Notes: a model not told the origin generated them from the sequence alone. Shown: positions 1 through 10,858, counted from the stretch's first letter. The stretch is DNA of 64,000 nucleotides from Echinarachnius parma (GCA_037951105.1 JBAMJV010001285.1:154888-218887), one strand, 5' to 3'. Numbers and translations are program-made.

Positions 1-54
1 GCTATAATTCCAATTGGATTTTGAGGATTTGGACAATGTTACTATTCCCTTTAA
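1..54 (+). mobile_element. MITE family A, 3' end (cut by window edge)
   Basis: The segment ends GGATTTGGACAATGTTACTA then TCCCTTTAA, the 3' terminus of a short TIR element seen many times in the window. Full copies run from TTAAAGGGATCTAGTAAC to GTTACTAGATCCCTTTAA and are about 375-395 bp. Only the last part lies inside the window. Confidence 0.75.
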
Positions 55-300
55 GTCAATGTTTGGCCCAATACCCAAGTGAGTTCTCCATACCTTCATG
101 TACAGGTCTGAGCCTATGTTAAGCCAATATTTCAGATAATAATTAATTTCAATTTGGGAATATTCATCAAAAATAAAAGACAGCTAAATTGGGATTCTCC
201 AAGGCTGCCAAACTTTTAACATATTTATCGCCGAAGTACAAAAGGCGACTTAGCGCCCTTCAATTTCCCAATTGACGAGACGACTCTAGATATATCCCCG
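55..300. other. unassigned AT-rich DNA
   Basis: No coding potential, RNA gene or clear repeat structure seen. Confidence 0.4.
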
Positions 301-740
301 TGTTCACACACACAAATTTCATCCCTTAATCATGACTAAAGAATCAGCAGCTGACTATAGAATCAGCTGCTGATTAGCTATACGATGAAATCTGTGTGTC
401 TGAACGCTGACTAACGAAACGACGTATAGCGAATCATGACTAACGAAACACGGGTTTGATCGTCGTTTCGTACGAGAGCTGACTATAGAATCACGCTCTT
501 TTCGTGTGTGAACAACGATTGCTCGCTTAATCATGATTAGCTATATGACTTGTAACTAACTGGGCGTGGCTTAACGTGAACGTTCGCGTGCACAGGACAA
601 CACACTGCGCAGTAGCAAACTGCGCACTTATACGATGTTCGGTGCACCTGGAAGCCAGCTGTTGTGGAATCTTGGCTGTGTGTGTGAACATAAGAGGTAG
701 TTTGGTTTAATCATGACTAACGATACGTATTGGTGTTACT
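301..740. repeat. fold-back repeat cluster with ATCATGACTAA motif
   Basis: The motif TTAATCATGA(C/T)TA recurs near 327, 433, 527 and 709. GTTCACACACACAAATTTCATC (split here at about 302-323) is matched in inverted orientation at about 381-402. At 342-375 the arms AATCAGCAGCTGA and TCAGCTGCTGATT form a hairpin with an 8-nt loop. This looks like one or more overlapping MITEs rather than a gene; exact ends are not resolved. Confidence 0.55.
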
Positions 741-2096
741 TGTATCGAGAAACATACACGCATGTACATTATAGTGAATCCATGTACCGGTATATGTTTC
801 TATTTCTATTTTATAGTTTTATTATAGTTTCCAAGGATGACCCAGCATTTTATTTGTCAATAAATAGTTATGAGGGTTCATTATAGGTTAAGTTACTGTG
901 AGTTTGTGCAAGTATTCATTGATATACATGAATATCTGATAAATGCATATTTAGTCACAGGCAATATTGAGGGCAAAACAAAATAGCAATGGGCCACTAG
1001 AAATTATCTTTGGGCTACCAATATTTAATTTTACTTAATTTTACTTGCCCAAATGGACAACACAAAAAATAGACTTGTTACTCTTCTTTTTTTATTGTTT
1101 GGGTCACCAGAATCGAGTTTCAGACTGGCCAGTTAATTTGGATATATATGTCTCAATTTTATTTGCCCCAATGGGCCACACCCAAGCAAAATAGTGATCA
1201 TCTAGTATAAAGTATGGGAAACAAGAAAATTTGCCAAGTTGTATTCAGATGACCTCTATTAAAAGATTCCATAACTTTATTTTTCTGTGCAGGGAATAAC
1301 TTCTTGTGGCCACTTTAGGCAGGTTGGCTGCAATAGACAGGGGTCAAATGTAGTTCATTCCCAGCTTTGAAATATGTACCAGTACCAGTACTAGTAGTAG
1401 TTTGAAAATGTTATACCTGGTTTCCATAGGAACAGCAATTATGTTCAAGGTCTTTCTTAAAAGTCACATGTCTAAGGTATTATTTTACAACTGTAACATG
1501 TTATGGAAAATACATTTAGTTCCTTTGTGCCCATAGTAATTAGTAAAACAGTCATTTGTTTATGTTTGTTTATTAATTTATTTTTTTTTTAGTTATTTCA
1601 AAAGTAGAGATTTGGTTGCGAGGGCGCTTCAGAATGAGGAATTTAACAACTAAGTGAAATGTTTGAAAAAGCACATGATTTTAAAATTAAAGGCAAAATA
1701 AACATTGTTTGATCAGAATTGATAAGAACTATAAATGTGGATCCACATTATTTGATAAATTTCTAATAAACGTGTAAGAAATTATTTGTAAAGCCTACCC
1801 ACTTTTGGAAATCTAGTTTATTGAATAAAAATAAAATGAACAATACAAAAAAAATGGTTGAAACTTTCAGGTGTCTGAAGGGCACCCTATTTGCGCTAAC
1901 GGCTGATATTTTAATTAAAATAGCCTCTTAACTTAGCCACTAATATGTCTTTCTCATACACATTCAACTTTTAAGAAGTACATTATCCGTAAGAAGTTCT
2001 GCAACATATGGATCAAAGGAAGAAATGGTGTTAATTTTGTGAAGCGAATCACATAATTGGACAGGGGGAAGAACACAACATGAGAAATAAAGGGGA
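741..2096. other. AT-rich DNA with a decayed GGGCCA-type repeat fragment
   Basis: About 955-1195 holds GGGCCACTAGAAATTATC, TTACTTGCCCAAATGG and TGGGCCACACCC, weak echoes of the GGCCC-rich family described at 2684 and 39314. The rest shows no ORF, RNA or tandem structure I can support. Confidence 0.35.
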
Positions 2097-2308
2097 TACT
2101 GTAAACGTGGTAATGTTCGCGGTGCATTAATTTTTGCGGATTTCGCGCTGAAGTCGGCGTCCACGAATATTAAAACGCGCGAATATAAATGCGCGATTTG
2201 CAATGCGTGTGAACACTTGCTCGGCCGCGAAATTTAAAAGCCGCGAATGTGTTTTTGTGTTGCTCAGCGCGAAATATTAATCATGCAAAAATAACAACGT
2301 TTAAGGTA
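2097..2308. mobile_element. CpG-rich CGCGAA MITE
   Basis: A 212-bp island full of CGCGAA/TTCGCG words in AT-rich surroundings. Ends are imperfect inverted repeats: TACTGTAAACGTGGTAATGT on the left, and the reverse complement of the right end reads TACCTTAAACGTTGTTATTT. No ORF of note. The superfamily cannot be assigned from the sequence alone. Confidence 0.55.
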
Positions 2309-2499
2309 GTGGGACTAAAGAAAGACAAAGCGGCAAAAAACAAAATAGAAGAATGGAAGGAAGAAAAACAAAATCTGGATTTAAAAAAAAGAAAGAAAAT
2401 CTAGATTTGAAGCAAATGTGTTGGTAGTAATTAGGGAAAGGGGAGCAGATTTAATAGGGGTTGAAAGAATAACAACAATTGGTCCTCATAATTGAGGAA

Positions 2500-2670
2500 A
2501 ATGGCAACTTTCCAGTTGGTCTACACTCATTTTTTAGTCAACTCCAGTTTTCATCTACCAGAATAATTAGAATAGGAGGCTTAGTTAGGATTAGGATTAG
2601 GGATTTGGATCAAAGAATTAAGATATGAATTATGGTTGGGTTTAGGGTTTGAGGTTTTGGAGTTGGTTAA
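2500..2670. repeat. fragment of telomere-motif TIR element
   Basis: Contains CTACACTCATTTTTTAGTCA and TTAGGATTAGGATTAGGG, resembling the interior and one end of the better copies at 3321 and 46426. The far terminus is not found. Confidence 0.4.
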
Positions 2671-2683
2671 ATGGATGTTTCAG

Positions 2684-2920
2684 CTGTGCTCGAAACTAGC
2701 CCAGGGCCACTAAAAATTAGCTCCGGGCCACCAAAATTCATTGATGCTATTTTAAAATTCTAATAGTTTGAATTGGCAACCAAAAGGAAACAGAATTTTC
2801 AATGTTTTTGTTTTGTTTTGGGCAACCAGATTCAAGCTTCGGGCCACTAGAATTGGAAAACTGTTTGTCTTTACTTGACCGACTGGGCCAACAAGATAAC
2901 AAAGTTAATTTTTAGCATTG
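2684..2920. mobile_element. GGCCC-rich hAT-like element
   Basis: The left end CTGTGCTCGAAACTAGCCC and the reverse complement of the right end, CAATGCTAAAAATTAAC, form the same TIR as in the elements at 31465 and 39314. The interior has GGGCCACTAAAAATTAGC, CGGGCCACCAAAATTC and CTTCGGGCCACTAG. No target-site duplication is visible here and there is no ORF. Confidence 0.6.
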
Positions 2921-2924
2921 GTCT

Positions 2925-3190
2925 AGTTGCCTATAGTGGCCATCAAAAGTGAACCCTTGCAGGGAAACGCAGTTTGATTACTCCTGTATATAATGGTCAC
3001 CTGTCTACTGTGGCCTTAATTCTTGTTTCCCTTGGGTTTTCACTACACACAGGTTTTACCTGCCTATACTATAGTGGCCATCAAAAGTGATTCCCTGCAG
3101 GGAAAACGGTTTGATTACACCTGTCTACTGTGGCCACAATTCTTGTTTCCCTCGGGTGGTCACACACACATAGGTTTGACTGTAGGCCTA
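2925..3190. repeat. tandemly duplicated TATAGTGGCCA repeat
   Basis: Two head-to-tail units of about 130 bp share CCTATAGTGGCCATCAAAAG, CCTGTCTACTGTGGCC and a CTTGTTTCCCT..GG tail. A single related copy lies at 17118-17290 and a weak one at 47516. It is likely a TIR element whose termini include the GTTTGACTGTAG seen at the right end. An open frame here (3023-3259) has no coding signal. Confidence 0.55.
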
Positions 3191-3320
3191 ATGAAACATA
3201 GACCAAATTGGTGCAGACCTAGTAAACGTAAACTAGGAAATGAGGGTAGACTGCTCTAGATTGACCTGATGAGGTCACTGCTTGGCCCCGTAGTGGCAAG
3301 GTCAAGCCATTCATGGGAAC

Positions 3321-3546
3321 CTAGTCTACACCCATCTGGTCTAGGTCTCAAGTGGGGTACTACTTTGAAGCCTGAAGCTTCCTTTTCCCCATCTCCAAAA
3401 CTTGACCCCAAACCCGGGTTATAAACCTAATCCCAACCCCAACCTCTATCATTAATCTTAATCCCTAATCCTAATCCTAATCCTAATCCTAAGTCTCTGA
3501 ATTTTGATGTTACAAATTAGGAGTAGACCAAATGGGTGTAGCCTAA
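3321..3546. mobile_element. TIR element with telomere-like core
   Basis: Starts CTAGTCTACACCCATCTGGT and ends with its inverted match GTAGACCAAATGGGTGTAG. The core (3463-3492) is a run of CCTAAT units, resembling but not identical to the animal telomere repeat CCCTAA. A second copy at 46426-46930 has the same ends and a TTAGGG-type core in the other orientation. Non-coding. Confidence 0.65.
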
Positions 3547-3646
3547 GTGGACAAGGTCACACACTGTCTTTGTTTGTGTCCTGAGAGAACCCCCTGCCCG
3601 TCACAGAGATTGTAGCCAGGAAAAAGGCTTTAGGCTTCTTACAGTT

Positions 3647-4003
3647 GTATGTGTATGTGTGTTCAGAGTGAGTGTGTGTTTGTTTGTACATATGTGTATG
3701 TATGTGTGTTTGTGAGTGGGAATGTGTGTGTTTGTAGATGTTTAAATATCTATTTACAACTTATATATGATTGTTTTAGGTATGTGTGGGTATTCTAATG
3801 TTTTTCTAGGATTGATGTATAATAGATAGTCTATAGTTTGTGTGGTCATAGCCATGTTTGTTTAAGTAATATTAATCGTGTAGCCGTAGGTTGGTTTGTG
3901 ATTTTGATTTTGTTTCTTTTATGCGTATGTATGTATGTATGTATGTAATTTTATGTATGTATGTATGTGTGTTTGTCTGGATGTGTGTGTGCGCGTACAA
4001 GCA
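3647..4003. repeat. GT-rich / GTAT microsatellite region
   Basis: Irregular GTGTGTTTGT and TATG repeats, including (GTAT)n near 3925-3970. Frames reading Cys/Val/Tyr here are products of the GT repeat. Confidence 0.7.
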
Positions 4004-4458
4004 CATGACTTGATGTATAAGTGCGTGTCCTATCCTGACACTCTCCATTTTTTCTCTTCACTCTCTGGATCTATCTTCCATTTGTGTCTTGTGAGAGATT
4101 ACTGTGCTCCTGACTGGAGCGTTATGGCACGTGTCATCCAATGCGTGTGCGTGACTCCATCCCATTTATGGGAGGGAGGAGGCTGGTCGTGAATAGATGA
4201 AAAGGGAGAAGGGGTTTCATTGTATTAAATGCACCATTAAAAGATTCCAGAGAACAAAATAGACAAGGACAGACACAGAAGCAAATGGGGAGGAGGTCAG
4301 ATAAAAGAAAAAAAGGAAGAAAGAATGGAGGGGAAAAAAATGTGGCCGTTCGTTGTTCCTTCGCAGTCGTAGGCAAGAGTGATTTAGCATTTTAAATCTT
4401 ACACAAATTCCCAGCGCAATCTGAGTTCAGCTTTGGTTCGAGGTGCATATTTGTGAAT

Positions 4459-4790
4459 GGGTGTTTAAATGTGTATGTGTGTGTGTGTGTTTGTCCGTGC
4501 ATGTGTGTGTGTGTGTGTATGTGTCAGTTGGTATTTGTGTGTGTGTGCGCGCGCACATATTTCTGTTTGTTTGTATGTATGTACTATTTTTATTCTCCTG
4601 GGAAGACTGTTTGTGTTTGTGCGTATTTGTGTGTGTGTGTGTGTGTGTGTGTAATTTTGTATTCTCGGGGGACGACTGTATGTTTACGTTTGTGTGTGTG
4701 TGTGTGTGTGTGTATTGAATTATTTTACTCTCCTGGGGCGACTATATGTTTATTGTTTGTGTTTGTGTGAATGTGTGTGTATTTATGCGC
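4459..4790. repeat. GT microsatellite with a degenerate longer period
   Basis: Several (GT)n blocks separated by related spacers (TATTCTCCTGGGAAGACTGT, TATTCTCGGGGGACGACTGT, TACTCTCCTGGGGCGACTAT), so the array also has a repeat period of roughly 70 bp. Three overlapping Cys/Val-rich frames are artefacts. Confidence 0.7.
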
Positions 4791-4918
4791 ACGGTCAAAT
4801 AGGGACCCCTGTGTACTTGAGCTTGACCATGGCTGTGGGCAAAATTGATTGTAGTGGCTTTTTTAGTGCGAGTCTGACCCCAGAACTGAATGCGTAAAAA
4901 TAATAAACAACGCTTTGC

Positions 4919-5280
4919 CTGTGAGAGTGAGAGAGAGGAAGAGGGAGGGGAGAGAAGAGGGAAAAGGGGGAAAGAGGGAGAGAGAAATGGAGAGAGGATG
5001 GAAGAAATAGAGAGAGGGGGTTAGAGTGAGGAAGGGCAAGAAAGAGGTGGAAGGAAGGGAGGGAGAGGTGGAGAGAAATGGAGAGAGGATAGAAGAAATA
5101 GAGAGAGGATGTGAGATGTGACAGGTTGAGAGGAGTGATAGGGGGAGAGAAGGGCAAACAAGATAGAGAGTGGGAGAGAGAAATGGAGAGAGGATGGTAG
5201 ATAATTATAGAGAGAGAGAGGGGGTGAGACTTGACTGAGAGGTTGAGGGAGTGATAGGGGGTAGTAGTAGATCTGAGGGG
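4919..5280. repeat. purine (GA) tract with internal duplication
   Basis: Almost pure G/A on the + strand. A GAGAGAGGATGGAAGAAATA-like unit repeats three to four times. Reverse-strand Ser/Leu/Pro frames follow from composition. Confidence 0.7.
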
Positions 5281-5379
5281 ATACTACTGTCTCCTCTGGA
5301 AGCATTGGGCTTCATTCATGCACTGGCCTGTAATAACTTGATAGGAAGTGGAGAGTTACTAGGGCAGCTGTGACGCACA

Positions 5380-6278
5380 GCACACAGTTCAAAGGCAAAA
5401 GCAAAGCAAAGCAAAGTAAAGCAGAGCAGTGCGAGCCAAGTGCATCGTCTGCCAGCCCGTACCGTACCGTTAACGGTATTGTTTAGTACGCCGCTGCTCG
5501 CTTGCTCGGTTTCTCTCCCTTCAACTATAGACTGCATGTGTTGGTTCGGCTGCCCTCCTTCTAGGCTACCTACTACTGTGATGTGACTCGCTTTTTTAAT
5601 ACCGTGCCTGTGCCTGCTGGATCGACTTGACGTCTCGTACGTACTGTACTGCACTCACCGACGGCCGACCAGCAAACATACACACTTACATACATACAGG
5701 CATCGGGAGGTTCACGTATGCGAGCGAGCATGCATGCATGCATGCTCGACGGTTCAGCAGCATTCATGTACCTACCATACGCACGGGATGTGATCAAAAG
5801 GGATAGACAGGCGGAGACAGAGAGAGAGGAGAAGAGACAGGACTGGTGCCCGTTTCGCCTATCAGTACCAGCCCAGGAATAAATAGAACCAGTGTCACAT
5901 ACCAGACAGGTAGACACAGACAGACAGACAGACAGACGGAGAGAGAGATAGCAGTGGAATATATCATGTATTTGTGTCAATAAATATGTTTATGTTGTTG
6001 GATCTGATTTGAATGCTCTTCGACCCCTGTGGAAAGCTGCACTACGATGATTTGGTGTGTAGTCTCGCGTCTTGTGTTGCATCGCTGAGCGAGAGAGACG
6101 AGACGAACGGATCGAACGCGACTATTTTTCATGATTTCTATTACGCTTCATTTTTGGTTCATGTTTGTTTGTGGTGCTCATGTGGAATTGATAAGACACA
6201 CTTTTTTCTATATATATATGTTCATGCGCTGAACCTGCCGCCCTGGATTCTTAACCCCTCGTCTGCCTGAACGGGATC
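5380..6278 (+). promoter_or_regulatory. possible promoter and 5' leader of the 6279 exon
   Basis: Compared with its surroundings this stretch is rich in CpG (GCGAGCGAGC at 5721, CGCTGAGCGAGAGAGACGAG near 6081, GGATCGAACGCG near 6109) and lies directly upstream of a well-formed first coding exon. It also contains simple sequence: AAAGC units at 5398-5420, GCATGCATGC at about 5728-5744 and (ACAG)n near 5917. No TATA box or initiator can be assigned with confidence. Whether 6040-6278 is transcribed leader is inference. Confidence 0.3.
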
Positions 6279-6344
6279 ATGGGTAATGCGCAGATTCACT
6301 CGCTGATTCAGGAGAACTACAACAGGGAAACGCAGAATGCCCGG
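6279..6344 (+). CDS. candidate first coding exon, unknown protein (22 codons)
   Basis: An ATG in context GGATCATGG opens a 22-codon frame starting MGNAQIHSLIQENY and ending QNAR, followed at 6345 by the splice donor GTATGT. Unspliced, the frame meets TAA four codons later. The intron is phase 0. Codons are G/C-ending more often than in the AT-rich surroundings and the upstream DNA is CpG-rich, as expected at an animal gene start. Residues 2-3 (Gly-Asn) resemble N-myristoylated proteins, but position 6 is Ile rather than the preferred Ser/Thr, so lipidation is uncertain. A short Met-Gly-Asn start followed by a polar helix occurs in several unrelated families (some leucine-rich-repeat proteins, for example); I do not recognise the protein. 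The next exon is not identified. Confidence 0.5.
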
Positions 6345-6706
6345 GTATGTACTCTCTAATGTAGTGTACCACTTGAACTGTCGTCTTTAAGTTGTTGTTT
6401 AGTATAGCGCGACGCGAGTGCACGATGTACTAAGCACCGAGGCTGTAGTCTTGTAAGTAGTAGGCAGACGCAGCGAGTGTATGTCTGTATGTATGTATGT
6501 ATGTATGTATGCCTGTGTGGCCATGACCATGGCACATCGAAACCACGCACTGCCATAGCTCCCTTCCTGTCTGACTATACCCTCGGTAACCCCCCTTCGT
6601 ACCCCACCCGTTACCCCTCTCTCGTTTAGTCCCTTCATATCGCGAGACCATAGTAAAGAAAAATATCAAGTCGTAAAAATCCAGGCTTTGCCATTATTAC
6701 TACCCA

Positions 6707-6726
6707 CCCCCCCCCCCCCCCCCCCC
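6707..6726. repeat. poly(C) run
   Basis: Twenty consecutive C. One of about ten long G or C runs in the window. Confidence 0.9.
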
Positions 6727-7199
6727 TAAATCTATCCAAGTAGTACAACTATATACTACAAATGATGATGACTATAATTATTTTTATGTGCATGTCTACA
6801 TACAAATTCTTGGCTGTATGTATACAGCTTACAGTTTTTATAAGGTCATGGTTTTTATTCAGTATTCACGGGTACATTGTACGTGTGGAATCATAAAGAG
6901 CAGTCATGTAGGCGATATATATATACAGTAGTCGAACTGACTACTACTACTAGTACTAGTTGTACAAAACCACGCAGCAGCAGCATACATACAGTATGTA
7001 TACATCATGTCTTACAGCAGAGCAAGCATACACAAAAAGGGGTATGGTATTTCTTTTTTTTTCTCCCCCCTCTGCCTCTGTATGCAGAGTCTGGCTGTGT
7101 GATAGGTTAAGGTCACGGGGTTAATCTTATGTTCCTTGGGAGGTTCAAGTGCACCTAATTCCTTCCCACCCCTGTGCTGAGGCGTTTCTAAATTAGATT

Positions 7200-7445
7200 C
7201 ACTCCAAGAGAGAGAGGGAGGGTGACATAGAGAAAGACTGAGAGACAGAGAAAGAGTATACATGTGAGAGAGGGAGCAATAGAGAGAGAAACAAAAATAT
7301 GAAGGTAGAGAAAAATAACAGGGTAGACATAGAGAGAGAGAAAACAACATACAGTACACAGAGGATATATAAAGACAGATATATGATGAAACGGATATTG
7401 AACTAGTGAGAGACTGACAAACAAAAAGAGAGAAATCATAAGGAC
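7200..7445. repeat. GA-rich degenerate microsatellite
   Basis: GAGAGAGA and AGACAGA words dominate. The 178-residue reverse-strand frame covering it is Ser/Leu/Tyr-rich low complexity and is rejected as a gene. Confidence 0.65.
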
Positions 7446-7461
7446 AGATAGACATTGGGAT

Positions 7462-7482
7462 GGGGGGGGGGGGGGGGGGGGG
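7462..7482. repeat. poly(G) run
   Basis: Twenty-one consecutive G, a possible G-quadruplex site. Confidence 0.9.
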
Positions 7483-7651
7483 CAGGTGCCAGGAAAAAAT
7501 AACTTGTTTATCTTGAAAGGTGAATTTTACTGGGCCACTGCATTTCACTGTAATGTTGAAATGGTTGACATACCTATGACATACTGCAGTGAAGATTTAT
7601 GTAGAATGACCCAGGTTTTCACACAAAGGTTAAACATAATTTAAGACAATG

Positions 7652-8109
7652 ATTCAATGTGTTCACATCATGCAAGAAGATTAATGTGAACTTAATGTGC
7701 AAAATGTTTTAAAGGAATTTGACTTGTAGCCCGTTTGCCCAGGCAAATGAGGGTTGGTAAAATGTCTTATATCCCTTTCATATTAGCATGATTTTCATAG
7801 GATGCGTCCGGAGGAAGATCAAAGAAGTGCCCAGTATGAAAGGTAGAGAGACGAAAAGTCCCCTAGAAAGAGGAGAATAATAACACTTTCACATTGCATC
7901 TATCCGTATCATAGCAATGAAAATACCAATAGAATTTGCCTTATAAAAAACAAAGGTGAAATAGACGCTTGCCCGCTTATGCCATTCATATTGAGCTTTA
8001 ATAATTCACCCGATAATTTTTTTCTCTCGGCGAGCCTCGGTCAGAAGTGGGGAAAGCAGTAAGATTCTATTATGCAATCGCTAGCTCGCTGAGCTATCTG
8101 GACTTGCAA
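7652..8109. repeat. left part of a compound inverted/direct repeat block
   Basis: The stretch around 7658-7705 (GTGTTCACATCATGCAAGAA, then GATTAATGTGAACTT) reappears inverted at about 8869-8919. GGATGCGTCCGGAGGAAG at 7800 is matched by CTTCTCCGGATGCGTCC near 8952. So this piece and the second direct unit belong to one fold-back-type element. Ends not defined. Confidence 0.55.
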
Positions 8110-8675
8110 TACGAACACGTGCAATTGTGATAGTGATCTTGACCTTTGACCATTTCCTCTGCTCTTTTCTCCTGAACCCTTTAAGGCTTTCATACAACAT
8201 CATCATTGGTGTGATACGGTTTCACACTGATCGAACAAACGAATTCTGCAGGAGAATTTCACCTTTTTCTCCTCTTTCTGACAGACATTTCTACTGACTT
8301 TTTGCCTCTCGACCTTTCCTATTGCACAATTCTTGTAGGGAAAATTAGACTAATGTGAATTTTAACATATTAAACCTTTTAATCTTTTCGCGTGCCAATT
8401 TATCTAAGTTATAACTTGAGAACTTTCCTTATTATGCAACCAAAATTATTGAATTTTTGAAAATATAGGTCAGTGAAATGCAAGGACATTATCAAGCAAT
8501 TTTTTGCATCTGCTATCATAATAAATGTAAAAAGTGCTGGTACACAAGAACCAAAAATAATGGAAAACAAATAAACACGTTCATGCGTAAATTTTAAAGA
8601 CCGTAAGTCGCAGCACATAACGATATATGAATCTAAATAAAAGTTTATTAGCATGTTGCTTATTGTTGCTTTTTA
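8110..8675. repeat. direct duplication, unit 1
   Basis: Nearly the same sequence follows at once as unit 2. Both begin TACGAACAC(G/A)TGCAATTGTG and end with AGCATGTTGCTTATTGTTG. The unit carries TGACCTTTGACCA at 8140-8152, an apparent DR1 nuclear-receptor-type site. Reverse-strand open frames occur at the same place in both copies but resemble no known protein. Confidence 0.75.
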
Positions 8676-9325
8676 TACGAACACATGCAATTGTGATAGT
8701 GATCTTGACCTTTGACCATTTCCTCCGCTCTTTTCTCCTGAACCCTTTCATACACACCATCATTATCGGTGTGACACGGTTTCACACTGATTGAACGAAA
8801 ACATTCTGCAGGAGAATTTCACCTTTTTCTCCTCTTTCTATTAATTCTAACAGACATTTCTCCTGACTTTTTGCACATGAAGTTCACATTAATCTTCTTG
8901 CATGATGTGAACACATTGAAAAATTCACCTTTCCTATTGCGCAATTCTTGTCTTCTCCGGATGCGTCCAGATGCATCTAGGGAAAATCAGACTAATGTGA
9001 ATTTTAACATATTAAACCTTTTAATCATTCGCGTGCCAATTTATCTAAGTTATAACTTGAGAACTTTCCTTATTATGCAACCAAAATTACACTACTTATC
9101 ACCTTTTGCAAATATAGGTCAGTGAAATGCAAGGACATTATCAAGCAATTTTTTTTATCTGCTATCATAATAAATGTAAAAAGTGCTGGTACACAAGAAC
9201 CAAAAATAATGGAAAACAAATAAACACGTTCATGCGTAAATTTTAAAGACCGTAAGTCGCAGCACATAACGATATATGAATCTGAATAAAAGTTTATTAG
9301 CATGTTGCTTATTGTTGATTTTTAT
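8676..9325. repeat. direct duplication, unit 2
   Basis: Copy of the preceding unit with about 85 bp of extra sequence in the middle (around 8835-8990), which holds the inverted match to 7652-7705. TGACCTTTGACCA recurs at 8706-8718. Small indels separate the two units, so the duplication is not very recent or the copies came from separate insertions. Confidence 0.75.
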
Positions 9326-10009
9326 AGCAGTTCTGAGAATTCCACGTAATTTTGTCTTATTCATCTTCAAGATGATTTGAATAAAATTTGAATTTGCACT
9401 CCCACTCATTTAATTACATGTACTGGTATGGAAAGTAGCCACGAAAAATTATTTTTCGGGCACTACTTTTCACGTTCGCCTGCATGAAAATAGCACTCTG
9501 AAATCTTTTTTTTTCACAGAACTCTATAAGATGCAAATTTATGGGGGCTCTTTTATGATTGTCAGGGGCTCCTTCTAGCATTTCAGGGGCTAAATTTCCC
9601 AGACTCGTGTATTTTTTCACCGAAAGTACCATCGTCACCTGCAGTATGATGGGGTCTAATATGACTTTCATACCAACCCATATTTTAAGAAAAAAACATC
9701 AAAACAGAAAAATATTAATAACAATTCAAAAATGAGAACAAATTTGACTAAAATTTGATTCATACAGATTGCTTCAAGCTCACCTACACTCCTACCAACC
9801 AAAAAGCGAGAAAACTAATAATGAAACAAACTCTAAAGAGTGCCAATTATAAAATGAGATAGATATTAATTTTAATTCTTACACCTTCCAAATACCAACT
9901 AAATTGTAAGAAATAAATTAACAAATTGAACTACAAACAAATTATCTAAAATAAAGCAAACCAAAAGGTGAACAAATATTCATCCTAATTAGATACTTGT
10001 AAAGAATGT
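9326..10009. other. AT-rich DNA with fragments of a GGGGCTC repeat
   Basis: Around 9445-9665 lie ATTTATGGGGGCTCTTTTAT, TTTCAGGGGCTAAATTTCCC and TTTTTTCACCGAAAGTACC, which echo sequence next to MITE-A copies near 12301-12395 and 12795-12890. The remainder is plain AT-rich sequence. Confidence 0.4.
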
Positions 10010-10235
10010 CGCGGTCACGTATACACGGTCACGTATACACTGTCACGTATACACGGTCACGTATACACGGTCACGTATACACTGTCACGTTTACGCGGTC
10101 ACGTATACACTGTCACATATACACTGTCACGTATACACGGTCACATATACACGGTCACGTATACACTGTCACATATATACACTGTCACATATACACTGTC
10201 ACGTAAACACGGCATGTATACACGGTCACGTATAT
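10010..10235. repeat. 14-bp minisatellite GGTCACGTATACAC
   Basis: About 16 units of GGTCACGTATACAC and its variant TGTCAC(A/G)TATACAC in a row. Each unit contains the palindromic word GTATAC or TATA. The open frame with a repeating Arg/His/Val/Tyr pattern is a by-product. Confidence 0.9.
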
Positions 10236-10318
10236 AAATATATATCACCGTATGTTGTGTTTGTATAATCTTGTGAACTTCTACAAAATGCAATGCATTC
10301 ATTCATGATTCATGATTA

Positions 10319-10858
10319 GGGGCTTTTTCGATTTGTACGTCCACTAGTGGACTGGTACGTGCATCACTTGATGATTAGGCCATGGAAAATAAATGGTTGG
10401 ATTGGCGTAACGCGCCCGCCCCTAAAAATACCGGCGCTAATGCACGCCGACCCTAGAGGTTTTTTCTGAATTTGTTTTAATTTTAAATAATAATAAAAAA
10501 TAAATAAATAAATAAAAAATTGCAATAGAATTTGCAATTGCGATGTGTTTATTGTGTGTGTTTTTGTGTATTTGTGCGAAGAAAAAAAAAAGAACAAAAA
10601 AATCCCTACCGACCTACCCTAATTTTCTGTTGCCCGTTACGCCAATCAAACAAATTTTTTTTTTGGGCCTTAGGCACCGCCCACGTTAACCCATCGTACG
10701 GTTACCCGTCTCGGTAGAGTACGAAAGCCAAATTGGTTGAATCCACGTTCGCACTTGACTGACACGGGTGACTGAACAATGGGTTTATGTGGGCGGGGCT
10801 TAATCGTGATGTAATGCACGTACCAGTCCACTAGTGGACGTGCAAATCGAAAAACCCC
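10319..10858. mobile_element. 540-bp TIR element (host of a nested element)
   Basis: Left end GGGGCTTTTTCGATTTGTAC continues GTCCACTAGTGGACTGGTAC. The right end is its inverted match over about 48 bp with few differences. Each TIR contains the palindrome GTCCACTAGTGGAC. No transposase-like frame. Target duplication not evident. Confidence 0.75.
10400..10647. mobile_element. nested TIR element GATTGGCGTAACG
   Basis: GATTGGCGTAACGCGCCCGC at the left and GTTGCCCGTTACGCCAATC at the right are inverted matches, so a second short element appears to sit inside the 540-bp one. The interior is AT-rich between two GC-rich ends. It could instead be an inner arm of the same element. Confidence 0.5.

Noticed and set aside
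4443-4770. Cys/Val-rich overlapping frames
   Set aside because: Direct translation of GT microsatellite in three frames.
10010-10235. CRISPR-like direct repeat
   Set aside because: Units are contiguous with no unique spacers, and the DNA is eukaryotic in character.
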